Shown here in pieces: positions 1 through 4,628 of a DNA stretch of 7,433 nucleotides. How positions within the stretch are numbered: the first letter of the stretch is position 1; every line of letters begins with the position of its first letter. This DNA is from a bacterium. Lineage in GTDB: Bacteria > Verrucomicrobiota > Verrucomicrobiia > Opitutales > UBA953. The notes beneath the pieces were generated by a model that had not been told where the DNA came from, searched no databases, and worked only from the letters and a program-made list of their open reading frames with translations. Where the stretch lies: contig RFOO01000043.1 of the NCBI GenBank assembly GCA_009926645.1, positions 1 through 7,433 of the forward strand, read 5' to 3'. A program made the translations under genes and the position numbers.

Positions 1-122
1 TTTGACTTACCTGCGGACCAAAAACCCATACCGACAGTGACGACCACGGTCGCCAGTGAAAAGATAGCAATCCATGGATCGATTCCAGTGGAAGCAAGAA
101 TGGAGGCAAAGGGTGTAATCAT
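1..122 (-). CDS. Sodium:solute symporter family protein, N-terminal fragment
   Basis: The first 40 codons of a gene running off the left edge, starting at ATG (122-120). The visible protein starts MITPFASILASTG and has a hydrophobic stretch at about residues 17-34 (WIAIFSLATVVVTVGMGF) followed by WSAGKS. This resembles the first membrane helix and the start of the conserved loop of sodium:solute symporters. The start lies two bases after the stop of the DUF485 gene, so translation is probably coupled. In the ActP (acetate permease) group, a DUF485 protein gene (yjcH in Escherichia coli) typically precedes the symporter, and that context carries most of the assignment. By family it would be an inner-membrane, sodium-coupled carrier of acetate or another small organic acid. 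The substrate cannot be read from this fragment. Confidence 0.65.
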   Translation of the reverse strand, partial: MITPFASILASTGIDPWIAIFSLATVVVTVGMGFWSAGKS

Positions 123-124
123 GA

Positions 125-433
125 TTATTTTTTAGCGCTGTCCTTGGCAGCGGTAGCTTCAGCCTCTTCGAGAGCGATGGATTTCTTGATGAAGCTGAAA
201 GAAATAATCCAAACGTAGGGGAAGAAAAGGACGCCTAAAATTAACCATGTGAGCGTGAATCCGGCCACACGTTGAGCCATGAACTCGGGGTAAAAATAAT
301 TAAGCAGAGGAAGTGCAACGAGTGCCGCAAAGAAGAAAATAGCACAAGCGATAGAGAGTTTTAATTGGTCGCGCATCAAACGAGCCAAAAACCCATCCGA
401 ATGGATGTAGTCAGGGGAGGATGTGTCCTTCAT
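125..433 (-). CDS. DUF485 family small membrane protein (YjcH-like)
   Basis: Predicted 102-residue inner-membrane protein with two hydrophobic helices at about residues 25-46 and 58-82, joined by a short loop with NYFYPEFMAQRVAGFTLTW, the most family-like part. The C-terminus is charged (EEAEATAAKDSAKK). Length and two-helix layout match DUF485, typified by YjcH, which is encoded just upstream of acetate/solute symporters. Its molecular role is not established; association with the symporter is inferred from conserved neighbourhood. I chose ATG at 433. An in-frame TTG at 451 would add MFKHIP, but neither start has a Shine-Dalgarno sequence. Only two bases separate the stop from the symporter start. 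A promoter at about 523-550 on the same strand gives a leader of roughly 80 bases. Confidence 0.85.
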   Translation of the reverse strand: MKDTSSPDYIHSDGFLARLMRDQLKLSIACAIFFFAALVALPLLNYFYPEFMAQRVAGFTLTWLILGVLFFPYVWIISFSFIKKSIALEEAEATAAKDSAKK

Positions 434-500
434 AGGGATGTGCTTAAACAAGAGATTTTTAAGGTTACTGCAACCCTACGCTTTGGGCTTGAATAATTTT

Positions 501-519
501 AATGCAAATCTATTGCATT
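501..519. repeat. Inverted repeat AATGCAA-N5-TTGCATT, possible operator
   Basis: Perfect 7-base arms (501-507 and 513-519) around the spacer ATCTA. With one extra T allowed, the symmetry extends outward to TTTAATGCAA against TTGCATTTAAA. It sits at the predicted transcription start of the DUF485-symporter promoter, where a repressor dimer could block transcription. No U-run follows it in either direction in the manner of a terminator. The regulator is unknown. Confidence 0.4.
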
Positions 520-522
520 TAA

Positions 523-550
523 ATTATACTTCCAATTTATGTATTTCCAA
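523..550 (-). promoter_or_regulatory. Candidate sigma-70-type promoter for the DUF485-symporter operon
   Basis: Read on the minus strand, a perfect -10 box TATAAT (528-523) is preceded by TTGGAA (550-545) with a 16-base spacer; TTGGAA matches four of six positions of the -35 consensus. Transcription would start near 516, inside the inverted repeat at 501-519. A second TTGGAA copy lies within the spacer. The AT-rich context and the match make it the best promoter in the gap. Confidence 0.55.
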
Positions 551-753
551 AAGGTGAAGTGAATTCTTTGCAATATACACCTCACTTTTGACTCTGCCGA
601 GGTATGGCTGATGATTTGTATATGAATTTATTCAGCTGCGCATTGGCAAGTCGTCTCAGGAAGCCAAGAGCTTATTCTTTCACCGCTGTTCTTAAGATAA
701 GAGTCTTCTATTTTTAAACGGGTGCTTTTCGTTTACGAATCAATCTACCATCG

Positions 754-770
754 GAGTCATTCTCTGACTC
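754..770. repeat. Short inverted repeat GAGTCA-N5-TGACTC
   Basis: Perfect 6-base arms (754-759, 765-770) around TTCTC, some 95 bases upstream of tonB. It could be a protein-binding site or chance; no function is assigned. Confidence 0.25.
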
Positions 771-825
771 GGTAAAATTATCTCTAATCAGTTAATCTGT
801 CATCCCGGTGGTTACCCTTGCCAGA

Positions 826-846
826 TGGTATGCTAGAGACAGCATA
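826..846 (+). promoter_or_regulatory. Extended -10 element and overlapping inverted repeat upstream of the tonB operon
   Basis: TGG followed by TATGCT (829-834) fits an extended -10 box (TGn plus TATAAT-like); no -35 of quality lies at the correct spacing, as is common for extended -10 promoters. The -10 itself forms the left arm of a perfect inverted repeat TATGCT-N6-AGCATA (829-846). Transcription would begin near 841, leaving a leader of about 23 bases before the TTG start at 864. A regulator bound to the repeat would occlude the promoter, as an iron or metal repressor does in many Ton operons; the repeat is too short to name a regulator. Confidence 0.35.
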
Positions 847-863
847 AAAATAAGTTTTTAAAA

Positions 864-1508
864 TTGTTTCGATTTCTATCTCCATATCATCTTGAAAAAT
901 TTTATGCTTGGACGGCGGCTCTCAGTCTCGCGGTCATAGTTGTTTGTATTTTGGGTTTTACCTTTGAAACTGAGAAGGAACTTCAGCGTATGATTCCTCC
1001 TAAAAATGAAGGAATTCAGATTCAGTTTATCGAATCTGCTCCATTGTCGGCTCTGCCAGCGAAGCCTGTGAATGAGACTTTATCATCCAAGGAGATTTTT
1101 AAAGAAACACAGTCAGCCGTTGTCCCTTTATCGGATTTAGCAAAGGTCGTTGTCTCTCAGCCTGTGGCTGAATCCACTACTCCATCAGTCGCTCAGAGTG
1201 ATACTCCTCAAGAATTGGCTCAGGGAGGAAGTCCTACACTCGTTCCAGCTAAATTTACGCCCCAAGAGGGTGGACAATTTCCTGATCCGCTCTACCCACG
1301 TTGGGCTCGCCAACAAAATATCCAAGGCTCGCTCATGCTTCTCGTCACCGTGCAAGCCGAAGGGAAGGTAAGTGCAGTTGTGGTCACTGAATCCTCAGGA
1401 AACACGAAATTAGATGCTTTTGCGAGTCACTGGGTTAGGCAACAGTGGATCTGGCCACCGGGTACGATGCGTTCGTTTCTCGTTCCCTTTGTCTTTCAAC
1501 TTAAATAA
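864..1508 (+). CDS. tonB: TonB family energy transducer
   Basis: A 214-residue protein that would link the inner-membrane ExbB-ExbD proton channel to outer-membrane TonB-dependent receptors. An uncleaved N-terminal membrane anchor lies at about residues 15-33 (AWTAALSLAVIVVCILGF) after a short basic cytoplasmic tail. A periplasmic spacer follows (about 40-138), rich in Ser, Thr, Ala and Pro but without the long Pro-Lys/Pro-Glu repeats of enterobacterial TonB. The TonB C-terminal domain covers about 139-213: a YP pair (144-145), RARQQNIQGSL-like turn, VTVQAEGKVSAVVVTESSG, LDAFA and the closing PPG...VPFVFQL. The TTG start is chosen because no ATG precedes the membrane anchor and an in-frame stop lies at 834-836. 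The exbB-like gene begins 11 bases later, so the genes probably form an operon. The symbol is by domain; the receptor partner is unknown. Confidence 0.85.
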   Translation: MFRFLSPYHLEKFYAWTAALSLAVIVVCILGFTFETEKELQRMIPPKNEGIQIQFIESAPLSALPAKPVNETLSSKEIFKETQSAVVPLSDLAKVVVSQPVAESTTPSVAQSDTPQELAQGGSPTLVPAKFTPQEGGQFPDPLYPRWARQQNIQGSLMLLVTVQAEGKVSAVVVTESSGNTKLDAFASHWVRQQWIWPPGTMRSFLVPFVFQLK

Positions 1509-1519
1509 TCACTACCGCT

Positions 1520-1972
1520 ATGATACTTCCCCTTGCTAATGTCGCTGTCGATTTATTCCTCAAAGGAGGTCCCATTATGTATCCTCTTTTGTTGGCTGCA
1601 CTAGGATTAAAAAATCGAGAGCAGGGATTTGAAAATTCAATTCAGGTCGCCTCTGCGAAAGAGCTGCGCGAAGCCAATCGATGTCTATCCATTCTCGATA
1701 CTCTCGTGACCTTAGCACCATTGCTGGGTTTATTGGGTACGGTAACCGGCATTATGAGCTCGTTTAACTCGATGGGCGTCGACGAATTAGCCGTGGCTAA
1801 GGTCACAGGAGGTATTGGCGAGGCCTTAATTGCGACGGCTGCGGGCCTCGGGATTGCTATCTTTTGCCTTATCCCATTGAATATTCTTTCGAGTCGTCTC
1901 GCCACTCTGCAGGCGGAACTTGAAGCTTCGGCCACCACACTTCAGGTCTGTTTGCATAAAAAGAAAAACTGA
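1520..1972 (+). CDS. exbB: ExbB/TolQ/MotA-type proton channel protein, shortened
   Basis: A 150-residue member of the MotA/TolQ/ExbB family, whose pentamer with ExbD converts proton flow into force on TonB. The C-terminal channel portion is well conserved: a helix at about 61-82 (LAPLLGLLGTVTGIMSSF) and a helix at about 100-125 (GEALIATAAGLGIAIFCLIPLN). At the N-terminus the family start GGPIMYPLLLAALG (16-29) is recognisable but is followed almost at once by KNREQGFENSIQ and the helix leading into the second membrane segment. Typical ExbB proteins are about 210-240 residues long, with a full first helix and a large cytoplasmic loop here. Roughly 60-80 residues therefore seem missing in frame, including the distal half of the first helix. 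It may be a minimal variant or a decayed gene. It begins 11 bases after tonB and has no Shine-Dalgarno. Confidence 0.8.
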   Translation: MILPLANVAVDLFLKGGPIMYPLLLAALGLKNREQGFENSIQVASAKELREANRCLSILDTLVTLAPLLGLLGTVTGIMSSFNSMGVDELAVAKVTGGIGEALIATAAGLGIAIFCLIPLNILSSRLATLQAELEASATTLQVCLHKKKN

Positions 1973-1986
1973 AATCATCGTACCCG

Positions 1987-2400
1987 ATGAAGATTCCCTC
2001 ACCTCGTCCGCCGCGCCGTGCGCGTTTAGAAATTATTCCGCTGATTGATATTATGTTTTTTCTGCTCGCTTCCTTTATGTTGGTGAGCGTGACGCTGCAT
2101 CGTAACCATTGTTTACCTCTGAATTTACAGTCGGCAACCACCGCAAAGTCGGAAGATAATACTTCTATGATGGTGATTTCAGTTGATAAATCCGGTCAGG
2201 TTTTTGTCGATCGCACGCTCACTACATTGGAACGACTTCGTGAACAGTTGAAGCAACGTCATCAATCCAATCCTAATCTCACGATTTCCATCGCAGGTGA
2301 TCGAGAAACTCCTCATGGACAAATCATTACGGTTTTGGATTTAGCACGAAGTGCTGGAGTCCAAAAAATCACTTTTAACGTTCATTCGACCGCCCCATGA
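1987..2400 (+). CDS. exbD: ExbD/TolR family biopolymer transport protein
   Basis: A 137-residue partner of the ExbB channel. It has a short basic cytoplasmic N-terminus (RPPRRARLE), then one membrane helix at about 17-37 (IIPLIDIMFFLLASFMLVSV). Asp21 in the IPLIDIMF motif corresponds to the single membrane aspartate that carries protons in ExbD/TolR. The periplasmic domain follows (about 45-134), with VISVDKSGQVFVD, LTISIAGDRETPHGQII and VLDLARSAGVQKITF, matching the family fold. Length is normal. It starts 14 bases after exbB at an ATG without a Shine-Dalgarno and ends in an ATGA overlap with the next small gene. It acts with the preceding TonB and ExbB proteins in the inner membrane. Confidence 0.9.
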   Translation: MKIPSPRPPRRARLEIIPLIDIMFFLLASFMLVSVTLHRNHCLPLNLQSATTAKSEDNTSMMVISVDKSGQVFVDRTLTTLERLREQLKQRHQSNPNLTISIAGDRETPHGQIITVLDLARSAGVQKITFNVHSTAP

Positions 2401-2543
2401 GTCGTCCATCGCGTTGGCCTTTCGTATTAAGTCTTCTCTGTTTAATCTTGGCTACCTTCTGCGTTATTCAGTGGGTGCGTGAAGCAAAGTTACGCGAAGA
2501 AATTAGGCAGTTGCGCAGCGCTATTGCACAGCCTGTAAAATAA
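2397..2543 (+). CDS. 48-residue single-pass membrane microprotein coupled to exbD
   Basis: An ORF of 48 codons starting at the ATG of the ATGA overlap with the exbD stop, a layout typical of translational coupling. The protein begins MSRPSRWP (basic, likely cytoplasmic) and continues with a hydrophobic helix at about residues 8-26 (PFVLSLLCLILATFCVIQW). It ends in a charged, heptad-like segment (REAKLREEIRQLRSAIAQ) that could form a coiled coil. It fills the space between exbD and the hairpin at 2546, so it is very likely the last gene of the operon. I do not recognise a family. It may be an accessory subunit of this Ton-like complex or the remnant N-terminus of a longer membrane-anchored coiled-coil protein. 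Confidence 0.6.
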   Translation: MSRPSRWPFVLSLLCLILATFCVIQWVREAKLREEIRQLRSAIAQPVK

Positions 2544-2567
2544 AAAGGGCCGACATGTGTCGGCCCT
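2541..2567 (-). terminator. Intrinsic terminator of ilvC, hairpin shared with the convergent tonB operon
   Basis: A 9-base-pair perfect stem AGGGCCGAC/GTCGGCCCT with the four-base loop ATGT (2546-2567). On the minus strand it is followed directly by a U-rich run (TTTTTATTTT, complement of 2536-2545), making a classical intrinsic terminator 24 bases past the ilvC stop. On the plus strand, the sequence after the stem (AAGAGGTAAGG) lacks a U-run, so for the tonB operon it would only give a stable 3' hairpin. Confidence 0.85.
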
Positions 2568-2590
2568 AAGAGGTAAGGTTGGAGTTCGAC

Positions 2591-3628
2591 TTATTTAGTC
2601 GTGTACTCAGCCTGTGCACCCTTGATGTTGCGCTTTTGTACCCAAGGCATGAGTGCGCGGAGGCGACGTCCAGTCTTCTCAATCGGGTGATTTTCACCTT
2701 GCTTGAGGAGCTTGTTGTAATTCTTCAAGCCACCCTTGTACTCCTTCACCCATTGCTTGGTGAAAGTGCCGTCTTGGATTTCCTTGAGAATTTCTTCCAT
2801 CGCCTTGCGGGAGGACTTGTTGATGACACGAGGACCGCGAGTGATGTCGCCATACTTAGCAGTTTCTGAAATCGAGAAACGCATACCCGAAATACCCGAC
2901 TCGACCATGAGATCGACGATGAGCTTCAATTCATGCAAGCACTCAAAGTAAGCCATCTCAGGTTGATAGCCGGCTTTAACGAGTGTCTCGAAGCCCACTT
3001 TAACTAACTCGGAAGCACCACCGCAGAGCACGGCTTGTTCGCCAAAGAGGTCGGTTTCAGTTTCTTCTTTGAAGGTTGTCTTGATAACTCCAGCACGGGA
3101 GGAACCAATGCCTTTGGCCCATGCGAGAGCGGTCTTGGCTGCATTACCCGAAACATCTTGAGCAACAGCAATTAAAGCAGGTACGCCTTTGCCTTCGACA
3201 TATTGAGCACGTACCACATGTCCAGGGCCCTTGGGAGCGACCATGGCAATGTCGACATTCTTGGCAGGCTTAATCAATTTATAGTGAATGGAGAGACCGT
3301 GAATAAAGAGAACGGTTTTGCCGCCTTTGCCGAGATTGGGGGCGATATCTTTTTCCCAAACATCGGCTTGTTTCATGTCGGGGATACCAACCAACATGAC
3401 ATCAGCGCGACGAACAGCTTCAGCAGTATCGTAGACTTTAAAGCCCTTCTTCTTTGCCGCTTGGGCAGATTTCGATCCTTTGTAGAGACCGACAATGACC
3501 TTTAAGCCACTGTCGCGAAGGTTCATCGCGTGAGAGTGACCTTGTGAGCCGAAACCAAGGACGGCCAGGGTTTTGTTTTTGAGGAAGCCGAGGTCAGCAT
3601 CCTTGTCAGTGTAGACTTTAGCAGGCAT
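2591..3628 (-). CDS. ilvC: Ketol-acid reductoisomerase, class I (NAD(P)H)
   Basis: A cytoplasmic enzyme of valine, leucine and isoleucine synthesis: Mg-dependent alkyl migration and reduction of acetolactate or acetohydroxybutyrate to the dihydroxy acid. At 345 residues it matches the short class I form. The Rossmann motif GFGSQGHSHA is at 25-34. The cofactor-specificity loop is GLYKGSKS at 47-54; the position usually holding Arg is Tyr49, while the phosphate-contacting Ser residues (52, 54) are kept. His110, Lys133 in MVAPKGPGH, Asp193 and Glu197 in ETDLFGEQ, Glu229 and Glu233 in FECLHE, and Ser254 supply the expected catalytic and metal-binding set. The usual HGFNIHF segment reads HGLSIHY. 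The gene follows ilvN by 18 bases with no Shine-Dalgarno, ends at a strong terminator, and is probably transcribed with tRNA-Val and ilvN. Confidence 0.97.
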   Translation of the reverse strand: MPAKVYTDKDADLGFLKNKTLAVLGFGSQGHSHAMNLRDSGLKVIVGLYKGSKSAQAAKKKGFKVYDTAEAVRRADVMLVGIPDMKQADVWEKDIAPNLGKGGKTVLFIHGLSIHYKLIKPAKNVDIAMVAPKGPGHVVRAQYVEGKGVPALIAVAQDVSGNAAKTALAWAKGIGSSRAGVIKTTFKEETETDLFGEQAVLCGGASELVKVGFETLVKAGYQPEMAYFECLHELKLIVDLMVESGISGMRFSISETAKYGDITRGPRVINKSSRKAMEEILKEIQDGTFTKQWVKEYKGGLKNYNKLLKQGENHPIEKTGRRLRALMPWVQKRNIKGAQAEYTTK

Positions 3629-3646
3629 GAGTATGATGGAATAAAA

Positions 3647-4156
3647 TTAACGGACTTTCTTGCGACCGCGAGCGAGGGCTACAGCACCAGTACGTGCGGT
3701 TTCGAGAATGCCGAAAGGCTCAATTAAATCGAGAAAAGCGGTGATTTTGGTGACGGTACCAGTGAACTCAATGACGAGGGAATCGTGAGCTACGTCCACT
3801 ACTTTAGCACGAAAGAGACCAGCAATTTCTAAAATTTCGGTGCGGGTCTTTTTATCGCACTTTACCTTGCAGAGAATTAATTCGCGAGCGACGTGATCTA
3901 CCTCATCGCGAGAAAAATCACTGACGGTGATAACGTTGATTAACTTATCGAGTGCCTTAACACATCGATCCAAAGCGGCGTCATCGGCAACAACCGTCGC
4001 AGTGATGCGAGAGTAAGCCGGGTCGTGGGTGGGGCCGACATTCAAGGTTTCAATATTGAAACCACGACCTGAGAGCATGCCTGCCACTCGCGCTAAAACG
4101 CCGAACTTGTTTTCGACGAGAGCGGATAGCGTGTGCTTCTTCTTGGTTTGTGACAT
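3647..4156 (-). CDS. ilvN: Acetolactate synthase small (regulatory) subunit
   Basis: A 169-residue regulatory subunit of acetohydroxyacid synthase, binding valine for feedback inhibition and activating the catalytic large subunit. The N-terminal ACT domain is at about 7-80: HTLSALVENKFGVLARVAGM, RGFNIETLNVGPTHDP and SRITATVV are hallmark stretches. Asn34 in GFNIE corresponds to the valine-site residue studied in IlvH. The C-terminal half (about 85-165) contains RELILCKVKC, LVIEFTGTVTKI and EPFGILETARTG, matching the second conserved domain. I start it at ATG 4156. A longer frame exists upstream, but its extra 17 codons read through the tRNA 3' end. The gene lies 18 bases after tRNA-Val CCA and 18 bases before ilvC. 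The large subunit gene is not in this window. The name ilvH would serve equally. Confidence 0.95.
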   Translation of the reverse strand: MSQTKKKHTLSALVENKFGVLARVAGMLSGRGFNIETLNVGPTHDPAYSRITATVVADDAALDRCVKALDKLINVITVSDFSRDEVDHVARELILCKVKCDKKTRTEILEIAGLFRAKVVDVAHDSLVIEFTGTVTKITAFLDLIEPFGILETARTGAVALARGRKKVR

Positions 4157-4174
4157 GGTCAGGTGGGACGAAAG

Positions 4175-4251
4175 TGGTGGACGGAGAGGGACTCGAACCC
4201 GCGACATCCTGCGTGTAAAGCAGGCGCTCTAACCAACTGAGCTACCCGTCC
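4175..4251 (-). tRNA. tRNA-Val (anticodon UAC), CCA encoded
   Basis: Read on the minus strand it folds as a standard cloverleaf. Acceptor GGACGGG pairs with TCCGTCC (one G-U). The D arm is GCTC/GAGC with loop AGTTGGTTA. The anticodon stem CCTGC/GCAGG encloses loop TTTACAC, giving anticodon TAC (valine, GUA and related codons). The variable loop is ATGTC. The T arm GCGGG-TTCGAGT-CCCTC has the expected TTCRA loop, but its second pair is a C-U mismatch. Discriminator A is followed by a genomic CCA (4177-4175). Total length is 77 bases. It lies 18 bases upstream of ilvN on the same strand and immediately downstream of a promoter, so it likely heads the ilvN-ilvC transcript and must be cut out by tRNA processing. 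Confidence 0.95.
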
Positions 4252-4263
4252 AAGGGAAGGTTT

Positions 4264-4293
4264 GGTATAGGGAAGAGAGGCGCCTTTTGTCCA
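4264..4293 (-). promoter_or_regulatory. Candidate promoter of the tRNA-Val-ilvN-ilvC unit
   Basis: On the minus strand, TGGACA (4293-4288, five of six matches to the -35 consensus) is separated by 18 bases from TATACC (4269-4264, a moderate -10). Predicted start near 4257 would leave only about six bases before the tRNA 5' end, a typical arrangement for tRNA genes. No other promoter-like sequence is evident between the tRNA and ilvN (18 bases), supporting co-transcription. Confidence 0.5.
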
Positions 4294-4352
4294 CCAAGAA
4301 AAAAGTCTCTGACTTGCCCCCCGCCAACCCTGCGCCTATTTTGTTTCTATCC

Positions 4353-4628
4353 ATGGACCCAGAACGTACCCAGCGTATTATCAAAGCCCTGCAATCATTG
4401 ACGACACCAATGGTTGATAAAACACAGCTTTTAGAGGCAATCCAAGCCCTTGACGCCGAAATCGCCTCACCTCAATCAGGCCTTCCTGCTGATTTAGACC
4501 ACTACCTGCGGCGTCGCTCTTACGAACTCGACCTGTTCCCGCTGGAGATGCAGCCAAACCCAAAAAAGGAAAAATCGTTTTGCAATACGAGCGCTCGGGT
4601 CGCGGAGGTAAAGAAGTTACTATCTTGA
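4353..4628 (+). CDS. Hypothetical small protein overlapping the SUI1 ORF in the other frame
   Basis: A 91-residue frame starting at ATG 4353 (MDPERTQRIIKALQSL). An in-frame TTG at 4287 with an upstream GAGAGG would add 22 residues (STKKKVSDLPP...), but that stretch overlaps the tRNA-Val promoter and looks noncoding. Residues 1-58 look like a genuine soluble helical protein (helices around RIIKALQSL, LLEAIQALDAEIA and LPADLDHYLRRRSYE). From about residue 60 the composition changes. After codon 72 (NPKK) the frame runs 49 bases into the SUI1 domain of the next ORF, where its translation (SFCNTSARVAEVKKLLS) is probably meaningless. The overlap and the A_AAA_AAG heptamer at 4562-4568 suggest either a frameshifted fusion with the SUI1 ORF or a single-base lesion. 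I know no function for it. Confidence 0.5.
   Translation: MDPERTQRIIKALQSLTTPMVDKTQLLEAIQALDAEIASPQSGLPADLDHYLRRRSYELDLFPLEMQPNPKKEKSFCNTSARVAEVKKLLS
4562..4568 (+). other. Candidate -1 ribosomal frameshift site A_AAA_AAG
   Basis: In the frame of the upstream small ORF the codons are CCA AAA AAG, forming the heptamer A AAA AAG, identical to the E. coli dnaX slippery site. A -1 slip passes exactly into the SUI1 frame and encodes NPKK followed by GKIVLQYERSGRGG. A Shine-Dalgarno-like GGAG (4544-4547) ends 14 bases upstream, a little farther than the 10 or so in dnaX. No strong hairpin is obvious 5-9 bases downstream; only the palindrome CGAGCGCTCG at 4588-4597 is present. Confidence 0.35.

Larger units (their letters stand above)
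452..863. other. Intergenic region between divergent operons, no convincing gene
   Basis: About 410 bases separating the minus-strand symporter operon from the plus-strand tonB operon. It contains the symporter promoter, the 501-519 inverted repeat, a smaller repeat at 754-770, and an extended -10 element with an inverted repeat just before tonB. The only plus-strand ORF of note is a 37-codon frame at 604-717 with no similarity I recognise and poor start context. The middle portion (about 560-750) holds nothing I can assign. The region is long for a plain divergent promoter, so an unrecognised regulatory RNA is possible but not shown. Confidence 0.6.

Noticed and set aside
671..715. Weak hairpin CTTATTCTT/AAGATAAG followed by TTCTATTTTT, considered as a terminator.
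   Set aside because: The stem is AU-rich with a bulge and a 14-base loop, and no gene on the plus strand precedes it.
604..717. A 37-codon plus-strand ORF (MADDLYMNLFSC...) in the intergenic region, with GAGG near its ATG.
   Set aside because: GAGG is only one base from the start, the composition is not protein-like, no similarity is recognised, and the promoter-like TTGACT at 588-593 lacks a -10 at the right spacing.
1869..2141. Minus-strand frames under exbB and exbD, and other long reverse frames under cca, ilvC and the GAF gene.
   Set aside because: They overlap well-supported genes completely, have no recognisable domains and look like frame shadows.
4157..4207. Upstream extension of ilvN by 17 codons (MSRVRVPLRPP...).
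   Set aside because: The extra codons read through the 3' part of the tRNA-Val gene; homology to the family begins after ATG 4156.
4314..4342. Plus-strand promoter-like pair TTGCCC-17-TATTTT just before ATG 4353.
   Set aside because: Only four of six matches in each box. It would imply an almost leaderless mRNA, which is plausible here but unsupported otherwise.
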